Positions 25,196 to 33,346 of a DNA stretch of 47,295 nt are shown one piece after another. The position numbers and the translations under genes are program-made. How positions within the stretch are numbered: position 1 is the first letter of the stretch; each line of letters begins with the position of its first letter. Under the pieces are notes generated by a model, which was not told where the DNA came from, made no database searches, and saw only the letters and a list, made by a program, of their open reading frames with translations. Origin of the DNA: Myxococcales bacterium (GTDB lineage Bacteria; Myxococcota; Myxococcia; Myxococcales; JAKAPL01); NCBI GenBank assembly GCA_021783235.1, contig JAJXUD010000034.1, forward strand, positions 1 through 47,295. The letters are read 5' to 3'.

Positions 25196-26476
25196 TCAGC
25201 CCGCCCCGTTTGTCCCCAGCGGCGCGGCGATCCGCTCGGCCTGCTCGTCCAGCGACAGCGCCGAGGTCGTGCACGAGCCCGCGGCAGAGAGCCAGGGAAT
25301 GTTCGTCCGACCCCGGTCGTCCACCTCGATGGGGAAGCCTCGCGCGCCCTGAGCGATGACGCGCGCGCCCGCCTGCGCGCCGAGCTCGAAGGCCGACGCC
25401 CTGGGGCCCGCGGCGACGATGAGCTCTCCCTTCCAGCGGAGCTGGCCAGGACGCGCGCCCGGCTCCAAGGCCGGGGTGGCGTCGACTGGCGCGCCGGACG
25501 GCTGCGCGTCTTCCAGGATCGCGCCGCGCACTCGCCGCCCGCCGATGGCGCGAACGATCGAGCGGCCGCTGGAGCCATCGCCGACCCGCGTGACCTGGGC
25601 GCCGGCGGCCGCGAGCGCCTTCGCGGCGGGCCCGGACTCGGGACCCTCGCCGACGACGAGCGCCGACCGCGCGGGGAGAAGCCCGTGGCGCTCGACCAGT
25701 CGCCTCGCCGCGCGGCCGCCCACGACGCCGGGCAGGTCGTTCCCCTCGAACGACGGCGGCTGGTCGCGACTCCCGGTGCAGAGGACGATCCGATCGGGCC
25801 GCACCCGGACGATCTGCTCGCCCCGCCGAACCGCGAGCAGCGGCCGTCCCCCGTCGAGGTAGAGCCCCAGGGCCAGCGAGCCCGGCCAGCCTTCCGCGCC
25901 CCCCGGCTCGGCGAACGGGTCGCCCTCGAACGCGAGAAACGGGACCGCGCGGTCCGCGAGCGCGCTCGCCACCCGCCGGCCGGCCCGCCCCTGGCCGACC
26001 AGCGCGACGGGCGTTCGGATCTCGGGCACGGTCGGCTCGAGCTCCCGCGCCGCGCCGGGGAGCTCGCCGAGGCCGGCGAGCCGCCGCGCCACCGCCGCCA
26101 TGACGTCCTGCGCGATCGGGATTCCCGTCAGCATCTCGTGCGGGTTCATCCCGTGCGGAAAGGCCCAGTCGATCGCCCGGAGCAGGTCGCGCTCGGCGCT
26201 CGGGAGCGCGTTCTGGGTCGAGATCTCGAGCCCCTCCTCGGCCGGGATCCGACAGGCGAGCCGGTCGGGCTCGCCATTGGCCCGCACGAGGCAGTTGCCG
26301 CAGTGGCCCGCGAGGCAGAAGAGGCCGCGGGGCCGGTGGTACTTGACGCTGCGGGCGAGCGTCCAGATCCCTGCTCGCAAGAGGGCGACGCCGACGGGCT
26401 CGCCGCGCTCGGCCGCGATCGGTCGACCGTCGAAGTCGAAGGTGATCGGCGGCGTCTTCGGAGGGGCTGTGCCCAT
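25196..26476 (-). CDS. Ferredoxin-FAD oxidoreductase, alpha-type subunit of an amine (proline-like) dehydrogenase
   Basis: This 426-residue protein begins with a plant-type [2Fe-2S] domain: Cys54, Cys59, Cys62 and Cys75 in FCLAGHCGNC...LAC, the C-x4-C-x2-C-x12-C pattern of SoxA/HcnA. It continues into a two-dinucleotide-fold oxidoreductase: VALVGQGRAGRRVA (about 157-170) for FAD and LVVGEGPESGPAAKALAAAG for the second fold. It also has the usual RIVLCTGSRDQPPSFEGNDLPGV-type middle block. It ends after the flavin domain, without the C-terminal BFD-like [2Fe-2S] domain common in this family. That domain is instead on the protein encoded at 11765-13252. It lies 20 bp after the ALDH gene and is clearly co-transcribed with it. 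I infer that the two flavoproteins form one enzyme whose imine product is handed to the ALDH. Confidence 0.8.
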   Translation of the reverse strand: MGTAPPKTPPITFDFDGRPIAAERGEPVGVALLRAGIWTLARSVKYHRPRGLFCLAGHCGNCLVRANGEPDRLACRIPAEEGLEISTQNALPSAERDLLRAIDWAFPHGMNPHEMLTGIPIAQDVMAAVARRLAGLGELPGAARELEPTVPEIRTPVALVGQGRAGRRVASALADRAVPFLAFEGDPFAEPGGAEGWPGSLALGLYLDGGRPLLAVRRGEQIVRVRPDRIVLCTGSRDQPPSFEGNDLPGVVGGRAARRLVERHGLLPARSALVVGEGPESGPAAKALAAAGAQVTRVGDGSSGRSIVRAIGGRRVRGAILEDAQPSGAPVDATPALEPGARPGQLRWKGELIVAAGPRASAFELGAQAGARVIAQGARGFPIEVDDRGRTNIPWLSAAGSCTTSALSLDEQAERIAAPLGTNGAG

Positions 26477-26496
26477 CGGGGGCCGAACGGCCTCGC

Positions 26497-28218
26497 CTAG
26501 AACTCGAAGTGCCGGCCCTTTTGCCGGCGGCAGAAGATCGAGAGCGTGGCCTGCGCCTCGCCGACCCCCATGTTGCCCGACTCGCCGATCGTCGACGCGC
26601 CGAACTCCTCCCACTCGAGGGCGCTGTCCGTGCCGTCGTTCTCCTTGATCATTCCGCCGAGGACGCGCCGCGCCCGCTGCAGCTTGTGGTCGTCTCGCGA
26701 GTAGATCGAGGTCGCGAGGTCGTGGGGGTTCGTGAGGAGCGAGAAGCGGACGAACTCGTCGAAGCCCGGCAGCTCCATGGCCACGAGGACGGGCATGAAG
26801 AGCTCCTCGGTCGCGAGGTGGAACTGGCGCTCGCCCTTGCCGTCCCAGTCGACGCGCACCGCGGTCTCGGGGCGGACGCCGGCGATGATCGCCGGCTTCA
26901 TCGCCTGGCTGTGGGCGCCGTAGTCGCCGTCCACCCGGGCCCCCTCGCGCACGATTCGGCAACCCGCCCGGCGCGCGGCCGCCACGAGATCGAGCATCGT
27001 CTGCGCCTTGTGGACCATCAGCGGCGAGATCACCTTGTCGTCGCCCGGCCCGGCATCGCGCGGATCCTCCGCTCGCCAGCGGTCCATCTCGGCGGAGATC
27101 GCCGGCAGCAGCCGCGCCATCGTCGCCGGGGTCGCGGCGATCCCGTGGAGCCCCGTGCACTTGTGGCTGCCGAGGCCGAGCTTCGAATAGGTGAGCCGGG
27201 CCGCGATTCGGCCGACCTCCTCGTCCGAGTAGCCGTCGTCGACGAAGGCCCAGTTGCAGCCGCCGCCCTCGAAACGGACGCGGCGCAGGCCGCGCCCTTC
27301 CTGAATCTTGCGGGCGGTGTCCGCCGAGCCGGTGACCGAGACGACGGCGATGCGCGGATCGGTGGCCAGGGTCGAGACGCCCGGCCCGAATCCCTCGACC
27401 TTCTGGAAGAAGGCCGGGTCGGCGCCGGCGGCGAGCAGCAGCTTCGCGAGCGTCGTGTTGGTCGCGGCGGCGAAGGGGTGGCCCTTGAAGACGAACGGGC
27501 AGCCCGACAGGTACGCGCCGACGATCTGGATGCCGGGGATCCCGTAGATGAAGTTCATCGGCGTGATGACGACCGCGGGCCCCGCCGGCAGCCAGGAGTC
27601 GCGCCAGTAGACCTGCCCGGGGACGATGGGAGGCACGATCTCCCCTCGCAGCGCCACCTCGGCCGAGCCCTCGAGGTGATCGGCCGCGCGCTTCGCCTCC
27701 CAGAAGTCCTTCTGCGCCTCGAGGTGAGTCTTCGGGATCTGCTCTCGGATCTCGCGCAGGCACTCGGGCTCGAAGTGCTCGAGGAGCCGCGAGAGGTTCT
27801 TCACCACCCACTTTCGGTAAGCGAGCCCCTCCTCGGCCCAGCGAAGCGAGCCCCAGGCCCGATCGGCGGCCTCGACGGCTCGGTCGCAGTCCTCCTTGGT
27901 CGAGGCGGCGACGTGGAAGATCGTGACCCGGTCGTCCGCCGGCGAGCGCATCGCCGCGTACTCGCCCCGGGCCGGCGCGCGCCACTCGCCGTCGACGAAG
28001 TTGTGGACCCGGGGCGCCGTCTCGCCCGCCCGGCGCGGCAGCTTCTGGGGGAAGAGGTAGGGGCGCAGGGCCTCGCAGTCCGCGTCGGTCATGTGCCTCA
28101 CGAAGAGGCCGTGCGCGCGGCGCCGCTCCCCGTAGAGGGCGGCCACCGGATCCGGTCCGAGCCCCCCGCGCTCGGCGAACTCGCGCAGCTTCGGGGAGAG
28201 GGCGGCGAAGTCGGTCAT
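26497..28218 (-). CDS. Delta-1-pyrroline-5-carboxylate dehydrogenase-like aldehyde dehydrogenase
   Basis: This 573-residue protein starts at an ATG with AAAGGAG six bases upstream. It is an ALDH-fold enzyme: Asn222 in TPMNF, Lys245 in FVFKGHP, VTGS at 295-298, the general-base Glu317 in RFEGGGC and the catalytic Cys354 in GSHKCTGLHG. The length, the N-terminal extension (1-75) and the C-terminal STIGESGNMGVGEAQAT segment point to the P5C dehydrogenase branch. This branch oxidises L-glutamate gamma-semialdehyde to glutamate with NAD. Close relatives can take other semialdehydes, so the substrate stays inferred. The gene heads a two-gene unit with the ferredoxin-FAD subunit, which fits oxidation of proline, hydroxyproline or a related cyclic amine. 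Confidence 0.85.
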   Translation of the reverse strand: MTDFAALSPKLREFAERGGLGPDPVAALYGERRRAHGLFVRHMTDADCEALRPYLFPQKLPRRAGETAPRVHNFVDGEWRAPARGEYAAMRSPADDRVTIFHVAASTKEDCDRAVEAADRAWGSLRWAEEGLAYRKWVVKNLSRLLEHFEPECLREIREQIPKTHLEAQKDFWEAKRAADHLEGSAEVALRGEIVPPIVPGQVYWRDSWLPAGPAVVITPMNFIYGIPGIQIVGAYLSGCPFVFKGHPFAAATNTTLAKLLLAAGADPAFFQKVEGFGPGVSTLATDPRIAVVSVTGSADTARKIQEGRGLRRVRFEGGGCNWAFVDDGYSDEEVGRIAARLTYSKLGLGSHKCTGLHGIAATPATMARLLPAISAEMDRWRAEDPRDAGPGDDKVISPLMVHKAQTMLDLVAAARRAGCRIVREGARVDGDYGAHSQAMKPAIIAGVRPETAVRVDWDGKGERQFHLATEELFMPVLVAMELPGFDEFVRFSLLTNPHDLATSIYSRDDHKLQRARRVLGGMIKENDGTDSALEWEEFGASTIGESGNMGVGEAQATLSIFCRRQKGRHFEF

Positions 28219-28285
28219 GGAGGGCTCCTTTGGCGGGCGGTATAGGCCGCTCGTGACGGGCTGTCCAGCGCCGCCGAGCCGTGGG

Positions 28286-28315
28286 TTGACCGGCTCTCCC
28301 CTGGAGGGCTAGCGT
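28286..28315 (+). promoter_or_regulatory. Possible promoter of the knottin-headed lipoprotein gene
   Basis: TTGACC (five of six consensus positions) is followed by an 18-bp spacer and TAGCGT. The start codon of the lipoprotein gene lies 25 bases further on, behind a GGAGG ribosome site. The -10 match is weak, so this rests mainly on the -35 box and position. Confidence 0.35.
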
Positions 28316-28340
28316 CCCGGCTCCCCTCCGGAGGCCCTCC

Positions 28341-29840
28341 ATGGCTCGCGCGCGCTTCGCCCTTCTCTTCGCCGCCTCGATCTCTGCCGCCGGCTGCTTC
28401 CAGGCGGAGGGCCAGACCGGCTCCACCGGAGGGGGCGCGGGCTGCCAGATGTCCCACGGCGCCTGCAAGGCGAACTCCGACTGCTGCAGCGGCTTTTCCT
28501 GCGTCGCGGAGCTCTGCGTCTTCGAGGCGGCGAGCCAGGCCGACGGCGGCAGCTCCGGCGGAAGCAGCAGCTCGGGCGGAAGCGGCGGCACCAGCGGAAG
28601 CAGCGGCTCCAGCGGGGGCACCACGTCCGGGGGGGGGACGAGCGGAGGCTTCACGCCGGCGCCCCACCCGCCGTTCCCGCAGCTCCTACAGCAGGGCGGT
28701 CCGGTGCTCGCGAACCCGGTCGTGGTTCCGCTCGTCTTTGCCGGCGACCCGCTCGCCCCGCAGCTCCAGGAGTTCGCCACGGCTCTCGGGAGCTCCACCT
28801 ACTGGACGAGCGCGCTCGCGGAGTACGGCGTCGGCGCCGCCACGGCGGAGGTCCCCTCGTCGCCGGCGCCCGCGCCGACCACGACGACGATGGGCGACGC
28901 CGACGTTCGCAACGCCGTCAGCCAGTACGTCCAGCAGGCGGGGACGGGCTTCCAGTCGGCCGGCAAGGTCGTGGTCGTCTTCATGCCACCCGGCGTGACG
29001 TACTCCGATGCCACGCTCTTCGGCACGAGCGCCGACCCCTGCTCGATGTACGCTGGCGGCTACCACTCGTTCATGGTGCTGCCCGACGGCAGCAACCTCC
29101 CCTATGCGGTCATCCTGCGCTGTTCGAGCGTCCCCAACGGGTCGATTGGCCAGGCGTCGGGGACCTCCATCTCCGGGATCGACGCGGCGACGAGCTTCGC
29201 GAGCCACGAGATCGCCGAGGCGGCGACCGACCCGTTCGCCCAGGACGTGAACAGCAGCGACAACGCGGCCCCGAACCCGGGCTGGTTCCTCACGAGCGAC
29301 CTCTCGCTGATGGCGCTCTCCGAGACCGAGGTCGCGGATCTCTGCGAGAACACGAGCACGCCGTTCTACCGGCCGGCGGGCTTCCCCTTCATGGTCCAGC
29401 ACCTCTGGTCGAACCAGGTGGCCAAGGCCGGCGTGCAGGACCCCTGCGGCGAGCTCGAAGGCAGTCCGCCGTTCTTCGATTCGGTGCCCGTGCTCTCGAC
29501 GATCCAGATCCAGGCGAACGGTCAGACGGTCTCGAACCCGGGCCTCTCGATCCCGGTGGGGAGCAGTCAGACCGTCGAGCTCGACCTCTTCAGCGACGGA
29601 CCCACGCAGAACTGGCAGGTGCAGGCCCTCGACCTGACGAGCATGCTCGACCCGAACCGCGCGCAGTACCTCTCTTTCAGCCTCGATCGCTCGAGCGGCG
29701 GCAACGGCGACAAGCTCCACCTGACGGTGACGGTGCAGCAAGCCGGGACCTTCCACGGCATCTCGAACGTCGAGGTGCTGCTCATCACCTCGACGCAGGG
29801 CGGCTTCGCGAACCTCTGGCCGGTCTTCGTGCAGAACTAG
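28341..29840 (+). CDS. Lipoprotein with six-Cys knottin-like head and HEIAEAATDP domain
   Basis: This 499-residue protein starts at an ATG with GGAGG upstream. A signal peptide ends at SAAGC (Cys19). Cys35, 42, 48, 49, 54 and 59 follow the spacing C-x6-C-x5-CC-x4-C-x4-C, the arrangement of inhibitor-cystine-knot and dickkopf-like modules. A Ser/Gly/Thr linker (about 68-105) leads to a domain of about 390 residues with VVVVFMPPGVTYSD, YHSFMVLPDG and ASHEIAEAATDP (288-298). I recall the last motif from EXORDIUM/PHI-1-like and related secreted proteins. HExxE resembles a metal site but is not the full HExxH zincin motif. The C-terminal 130 residues look like an Ig-type strand domain. A surface or secreted role is likely; enzymatic activity is open. 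Confidence 0.75.
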   Translation: MARARFALLFAASISAAGCFQAEGQTGSTGGGAGCQMSHGACKANSDCCSGFSCVAELCVFEAASQADGGSSGGSSSSGGSGGTSGSSGSSGGTTSGGGTSGGFTPAPHPPFPQLLQQGGPVLANPVVVPLVFAGDPLAPQLQEFATALGSSTYWTSALAEYGVGAATAEVPSSPAPAPTTTTMGDADVRNAVSQYVQQAGTGFQSAGKVVVVFMPPGVTYSDATLFGTSADPCSMYAGGYHSFMVLPDGSNLPYAVILRCSSVPNGSIGQASGTSISGIDAATSFASHEIAEAATDPFAQDVNSSDNAAPNPGWFLTSDLSLMALSETEVADLCENTSTPFYRPAGFPFMVQHLWSNQVAKAGVQDPCGELEGSPPFFDSVPVLSTIQIQANGQTVSNPGLSIPVGSSQTVELDLFSDGPTQNWQVQALDLTSMLDPNRAQYLSFSLDRSSGGNGDKLHLTVTVQQAGTFHGISNVEVLLITSTQGGFANLWPVFVQN

Positions 29841-29849
29841 CCATACGGG

Positions 29850-30740
29850 CTAACCCTCTCCGGGACCGCCCGCGACGATGGCCTCGTGGAACTTCGTGTA
29901 GTCGACCTGCCAGCGGCCGTCCGGCAGCCGGGCGAGGACGTCGACGAAGTTGCCTCCCCAGACGAGATCCGAAGGGACGTACGAGTAACGGGCGTGGATC
30001 GGCTGGGAGAAGGTCTCGTCGACGCCGGTCACGAGGACGATGATCTCGGCGCCCTCCTGCTCGAGCTCGTCGAGCGACTTGCCGAAGAGCGGGCTCCCCT
30101 CGTGGAGCGGGTGGATCACCGTCCAGGTGAGGCTGAAGAAGGCGGCCCACGAGCGGGTGAGGTCGAGCTCGTGGAAACGGCGCACCCGCTCGCCCTCGGC
30201 GGTCTTCTCCATGCGGGCGAGCACCACGCGGATGTTCGCGTCGACGATCTGGTTCGCCCGCTCGTTGGCCATTCGGAACATCAGTGATGGCACGCGGTCC
30301 CGCAACGCGATCACGGCGATGCGGCTGAAGAGCACGCGCGCCGTCGGCCGGGCGAGCTTCGCGAAGACGAGACCCGTCACCACCGAGAAGCCGAGGAGCC
30401 CCACGAGCGCCTCGAAGGAGACGAGCACGTTCCCGCCGATGCCCTTCGGCGCCATCTTGCCGTAGCCGATGGTCGCCATCGTCTGGACGCTGAAGAAGAA
30501 GGCGTCCGAGAACGAGCCGGGCCGTGCGTTCTCGATGGCGTCGCCGAGCGCGAGGTAGCCCCCCGCGAAGGTGGCGTTCGCTCCACCGAACAGGGCGAGG
30601 ACGAGGCCGACGAGGGCGGGCCAGGGGGTGACGAGCCAGAAGTGATAGAAGTCCCGCAGCGGCTGGCGGTGACCCCCGAGGCGCACGATCCGACGCTGGT
30701 TCGCGGTCGCCCGCGGCGGCCTGGGAGCTGGCTCCGGCAT
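29850..30740 (-). CDS. KirBac-type inward-rectifier potassium channel
   Basis: I start at the ATG with GAGGG five bases upstream (296 residues) instead of the GTG two codons earlier. An amphipathic slide helix precedes TM1 (about 37-58). The pore helix and selectivity filter read SVQTMATIGYGKMAPKG with TIGYG at 90-94. TM2 follows (about 103-128). The cytoplasmic part is the Kir immunoglobulin-like domain: LMFRMANERANQIVDANIRVVLARMEKTAEGE, WTVIHPLHEGSPL, and GVDETFSQPIHARYSY. These blocks are diagnostic for KirBac. It conducts potassium across the inner membrane and is probably gated by lipids and ligands, as known homologues are. It converges on the knottin lipoprotein gene with 9 bp between. 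Confidence 0.95.
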   Translation of the reverse strand: MPEPAPRPPRATANQRRIVRLGGHRQPLRDFYHFWLVTPWPALVGLVLALFGGANATFAGGYLALGDAIENARPGSFSDAFFFSVQTMATIGYGKMAPKGIGGNVLVSFEALVGLLGFSVVTGLVFAKLARPTARVLFSRIAVIALRDRVPSLMFRMANERANQIVDANIRVVLARMEKTAEGERVRRFHELDLTRSWAAFFSLTWTVIHPLHEGSPLFGKSLDELEQEGAEIIVLVTGVDETFSQPIHARYSYVPSDLVWGGNFVDVLARLPDGRWQVDYTKFHEAIVAGGPGEG

Positions 30741-30837
30741 CGGCACCCTCTACCCGACCCTCGGCCGCCCGGGCAAGCCGTCGATTCGCTCCCGCCCCCG
30801 CCGCGACGAAGGCTCCAAGGGGCCGCGGCGGGCTCAG

Positions 30838-30867
30838 TTGGCGGCCGGTGCGGCCGCCAGGTATCAT
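30838..30867 (+). promoter_or_regulatory. Possible promoter of the GGDEF-like gene
   Basis: TTGGCG and TATCAT (five of six -10 positions) are separated by 18 bp. The -10 box ends 11 bases before the ATG, with no Shine-Dalgarno sequence between. This is nearly the same geometry as upstream of the TPR-zincin gene. Confidence 0.45.
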
Positions 30868-30878
30868 GCGCGGGAACG

Positions 30879-31967
30879 ATGGCCGAGACCGCCGACATCG
30901 CCCAGGGCCAGCTCCTCGAGCTCCTGCGCCAGTCCTGCTCGCTGGCGCGCTCGCTGCTCTCCGCCGACTCGTCCACCGAGCTCTCCCGGCTCGCCTGCGC
31001 GGCCGGCGGCCTGCTCGGCGGGGGCGCCTCGCTCTTGCTCGGCATCGATCCCGCGACCGGCGAGCTCTGCGTCGAGGAATCGGAGGGGCTCGCCGACGAG
31101 GCCGCCCGTCGCTTCCGCTTCGCGCCGACGGAGAGCTTTTCGAAGGAGGCCTTCGAGCTCGCGGCGCGGGGCGACGAGCCGCCGCTGCTCTGCCAGGCCC
31201 TCCAGGGCGAGCTCGGCCTTCGCCGTCCGCTGGTTCAACCGCTCGGCTGGCCCGGCCCGTTGCGCGGGCTCTGGGTGGTGGACGCCTCGCCCCGCGGGCT
31301 GCCGGCGGAGCTGCGCGTCGCCTGCCTCCGCCAGTTCGGCTCTTCGGTGGCGGCGGCCCACGCCGCGCTCTTGGCCCGGGAGCCGGCCCGGCGCACGGGC
31401 AGCGTCGACGCGCTCACGAGTCTCCCCGACCGGCTGTCCGCCGAGCACCAGCTCCGCCGCGAGCTCGCCCGCGCGAAACGGTACCGCGAGCCGCTCTCGC
31501 TCGTCCTCTTCGACCTCGACCGCTTCGACGAGGTCAACGAGCGGCACGGCTGCGCCTGTGGCGATCGGATGCTGCGCGAGATCGCCCGCCTCCTCGTGGG
31601 TTTCCCGAACGCGGGGCGGGAGCTCTCCGGGCTCGCGCTCTGCTTCCGGGAGACCGATCTCGCCACCCGCTTCGGCCCCGACTCCTTCCTCGTCGTCCTG
31701 CCGGCCACCGCGCAGGAGGGGGCGTTCCAGGCCGCCGAGCGCTTCCTCGCGGGGTTGCGCCAGCACCGGTTCAGCGCGAGCTCGGGCGGTGCGCCGGTGG
31801 CGAGCGTCACCGCCTCGGCCGCGGTCGTGACCTTCCCGGACGATGCCCCGAGCCTCGAGGGGCTCCTCGAGCGGGCCGAGGCGCTCGTCGCCGCCACCGC
31901 CCAGTCGGGAGGCGATCGCGCCGTCCGCGCCGGCCCCGGGCTGCGCGAGGCGAAGGCCAGCGCATGA
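30879..31967 (+). CDS. GAF-like plus degenerate GGDEF domain protein
   Basis: This 362-residue protein has an N-terminal half (about 1-165) with the helix-strand pattern of a GAF sensor (ASLLLGIDPATGELCVEESEG, LRGLWVVDASP). A diguanylate-cyclase fold follows from about 174: SVDALTSLPDRLSAEHQL, then VLFDLDRFDEVNERHG with the metal-binding Asp. The signature is GPDSF at 266-270 in place of GG(D/E)EF, so the second Gly and the catalytic Glu are lost. About 20 extra residues sit just before it (GFPNAGRELSGLALCF). Cyclase activity is therefore unlikely, and the domain may bind GTP or a partner. The gene overlaps the thioesterase gene by four bases (ATGA). Confidence 0.82.
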   Translation: MAETADIAQGQLLELLRQSCSLARSLLSADSSTELSRLACAAGGLLGGGASLLLGIDPATGELCVEESEGLADEAARRFRFAPTESFSKEAFELAARGDEPPLLCQALQGELGLRRPLVQPLGWPGPLRGLWVVDASPRGLPAELRVACLRQFGSSVAAAHAALLAREPARRTGSVDALTSLPDRLSAEHQLRRELARAKRYREPLSLVLFDLDRFDEVNERHGCACGDRMLREIARLLVGFPNAGRELSGLALCFRETDLATRFGPDSFLVVLPATAQEGAFQAAERFLAGLRQHRFSASSGGAPVASVTASAAVVTFPDDAPSLEGLLERAEALVAATAQSGGDRAVRAGPGLREAKASA

Positions 31968-32440
31968 CGGGCAAGGCCGCGCGCGAGAGCGCCGTCGAGA
32001 TGGCGGAGACCGTCCTCCCCCAGGACGCGAACACCCACGGCACCGCCTTCGGCGGCAAGATCGTCCAGTGGATCGACCTCTGCGCCGGCATGGTCGCCGG
32101 GCGCCACTGCCGGCTGCCCGTCGTCACCGTCTCGATGGACGACCTCCACTTTCACGAGCCGATCAAGATCGGCGACTTCGCGCTGCTCTCGGGGCGTCTC
32201 ACCGCCGTCTTCCGCAGCTCGATGGAGATCTCGGTGCGGGTGATGGCCGAGAACCCGCTCAGCGGCGAACGGCGCCTCTGCACGAGCGCCTACCTCACCT
32301 TCGTCGCACTCAGCACGGACGGTCGCCCCGTCGAGGTGCCGCCGCTCGTGCTCGAGACCCCCGAGGAGCAGGACGCCTTCGAGCGCGCCAAGGAGCGGCG
32401 CGAGCGGCGGCTGCAGCGCGCGAGCGCGCGCCGCGGCTGA
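31964..32440 (+). CDS. Hotdog-fold acyl-CoA thioesterase (YciA/BFIT-like)
   Basis: This 158-residue protein opens with MAETVLPQDANTHGTAFGGKIVQWID, the classical acyl-CoA hydrolase block with the catalytic Asp38 and the N-x-x-G turn. It continues through VTVSMDDLHFHEPIKIGD and RVMAENPLSGERRLCTSAYLTFVAL, and ends in a charged helix. It hydrolyses acyl-CoA thioesters in the cytoplasm; chain-length preference is not visible. Translation is coupled to the GAF/GGDEF-like gene through an ATGA overlap, an uncommon partnership that suggests a shared regulon more than a shared pathway. Confidence 0.9.
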   Translation: MTGKAARESAVEMAETVLPQDANTHGTAFGGKIVQWIDLCAGMVAGRHCRLPVVTVSMDDLHFHEPIKIGDFALLSGRLTAVFRSSMEISVRVMAENPLSGERRLCTSAYLTFVALSTDGRPVEVPPLVLETPEEQDAFERAKERRERRLQRASARRG

Positions 32441-32473
32441 GAGCCGCTGAACCAGCCCCCCCTGCGCGTCGCC

Positions 32474-33346
32474 TCAGGCCGCCTCGAGATCGAGGCAGCA
32501 CCAGGCGGGGAAGAGCCGGAGTCCCGCCCAGCGGCCGCGCAGGTAGCGGGCAGAGAGCTCGGCCGCGTCCGCCCGGTCGGCAATCCCGAAGCCGCGCGCC
32601 TCGAAGAAGGACTGGACCTCCGATGGCGCGAGGGTGGTCCGGACGGGTTCGCCCACGAGCGCCGCGGCGGCGATTCCAGCCCGCCAGGCCAGCCGATAGG
32701 GAAGCGAGAGCGCGGGCGGCTCGACGAAGCAGTCGAGCCAGAGCGAGCCGCCGGGCGCGAGGAGCCGGCGGATGGCGTCCAGGACCGCCGCCGCCCGCGG
32801 CCGATCGAGGTAGTAGATGACACCCTCCCAGAGGAAGGCGCTCCGCCTCGACGGGTCGAAGCCGGCCGTGAGCAGCGGCTCCTCGAACGGCTGGCGCGAC
32901 AGATCGATGGGCAGGTAGACGACGCCGGGGACCGGCGGCCGCATCCGCAGCTTGCGCGCCTGCGTCGCGGGAAAGTCGAGTTCGAAGACCCGGACTCCCC
33001 GAAGCGTCCCCGCGAGCCGCTCGGCCCGGCTGTCGTAGCCCGCGCCGAGCAGGACCAGCTGATCGAGGCCGCGGGAGGCGGCGCGAAGCAGCGCTTCGTC
33101 GATGAAGGCCGTCCGCGCCGGCACGAAGAGCTCCGGCCCGCCCCACTCGAGCAGCCGGTAGGCGAGCCGCCAGGCCGCCCGGGCGGCTCGCGGCGAGAGC
33201 GCGAGCGCCGTCGCCCGCGCGGCCGGACCGAGGTAGGCGAGGGCGATGGGGTCGTCGCAGATCCGGTCGGCCGGCGCTTCGGCCGTCGCGAGCGCCCGGG
33301 TGAGCGCCACCTGCTCGGCGGTCTGGCTCGGCCGCCCCTCCTTCAC
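32474..33346 (-). CDS. SAM-dependent methyltransferase, LCM/PPM family
   Basis: This 290-residue protein starts at a GTG that overlaps the upstream oxidoreductase stop (GTGA). It has the layout of the leucine carboxyl methyltransferase-like family: PSQTAEQVALTRALAT, DPIALAYLG, FIDEALLRA, the SAM motif LVLLGAGYDSRAERL, VFELDFPATQARK, and LWEGVIYYLD. These are family hallmarks of bacterial O-methyltransferases of natural products and unknown substrates. Gene overlap with the MDR oxidoreductase indicates an operon, perhaps a reduce-and-methylate pair. Confidence 0.9.
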   Translation of the reverse strand: MKEGRPSQTAEQVALTRALATAEAPADRICDDPIALAYLGPAARATALALSPRAARAAWRLAYRLLEWGGPELFVPARTAFIDEALLRAASRGLDQLVLLGAGYDSRAERLAGTLRGVRVFELDFPATQARKLRMRPPVPGVVYLPIDLSRQPFEEPLLTAGFDPSRRSAFLWEGVIYYLDRPRAAAVLDAIRRLLAPGGSLWLDCFVEPPALSLPYRLAWRAGIAAAALVGEPVRTTLAPSEVQSFFEARGFGIADRADAAELSARYLRGRWAGLRLFPAWCCLDLEAA

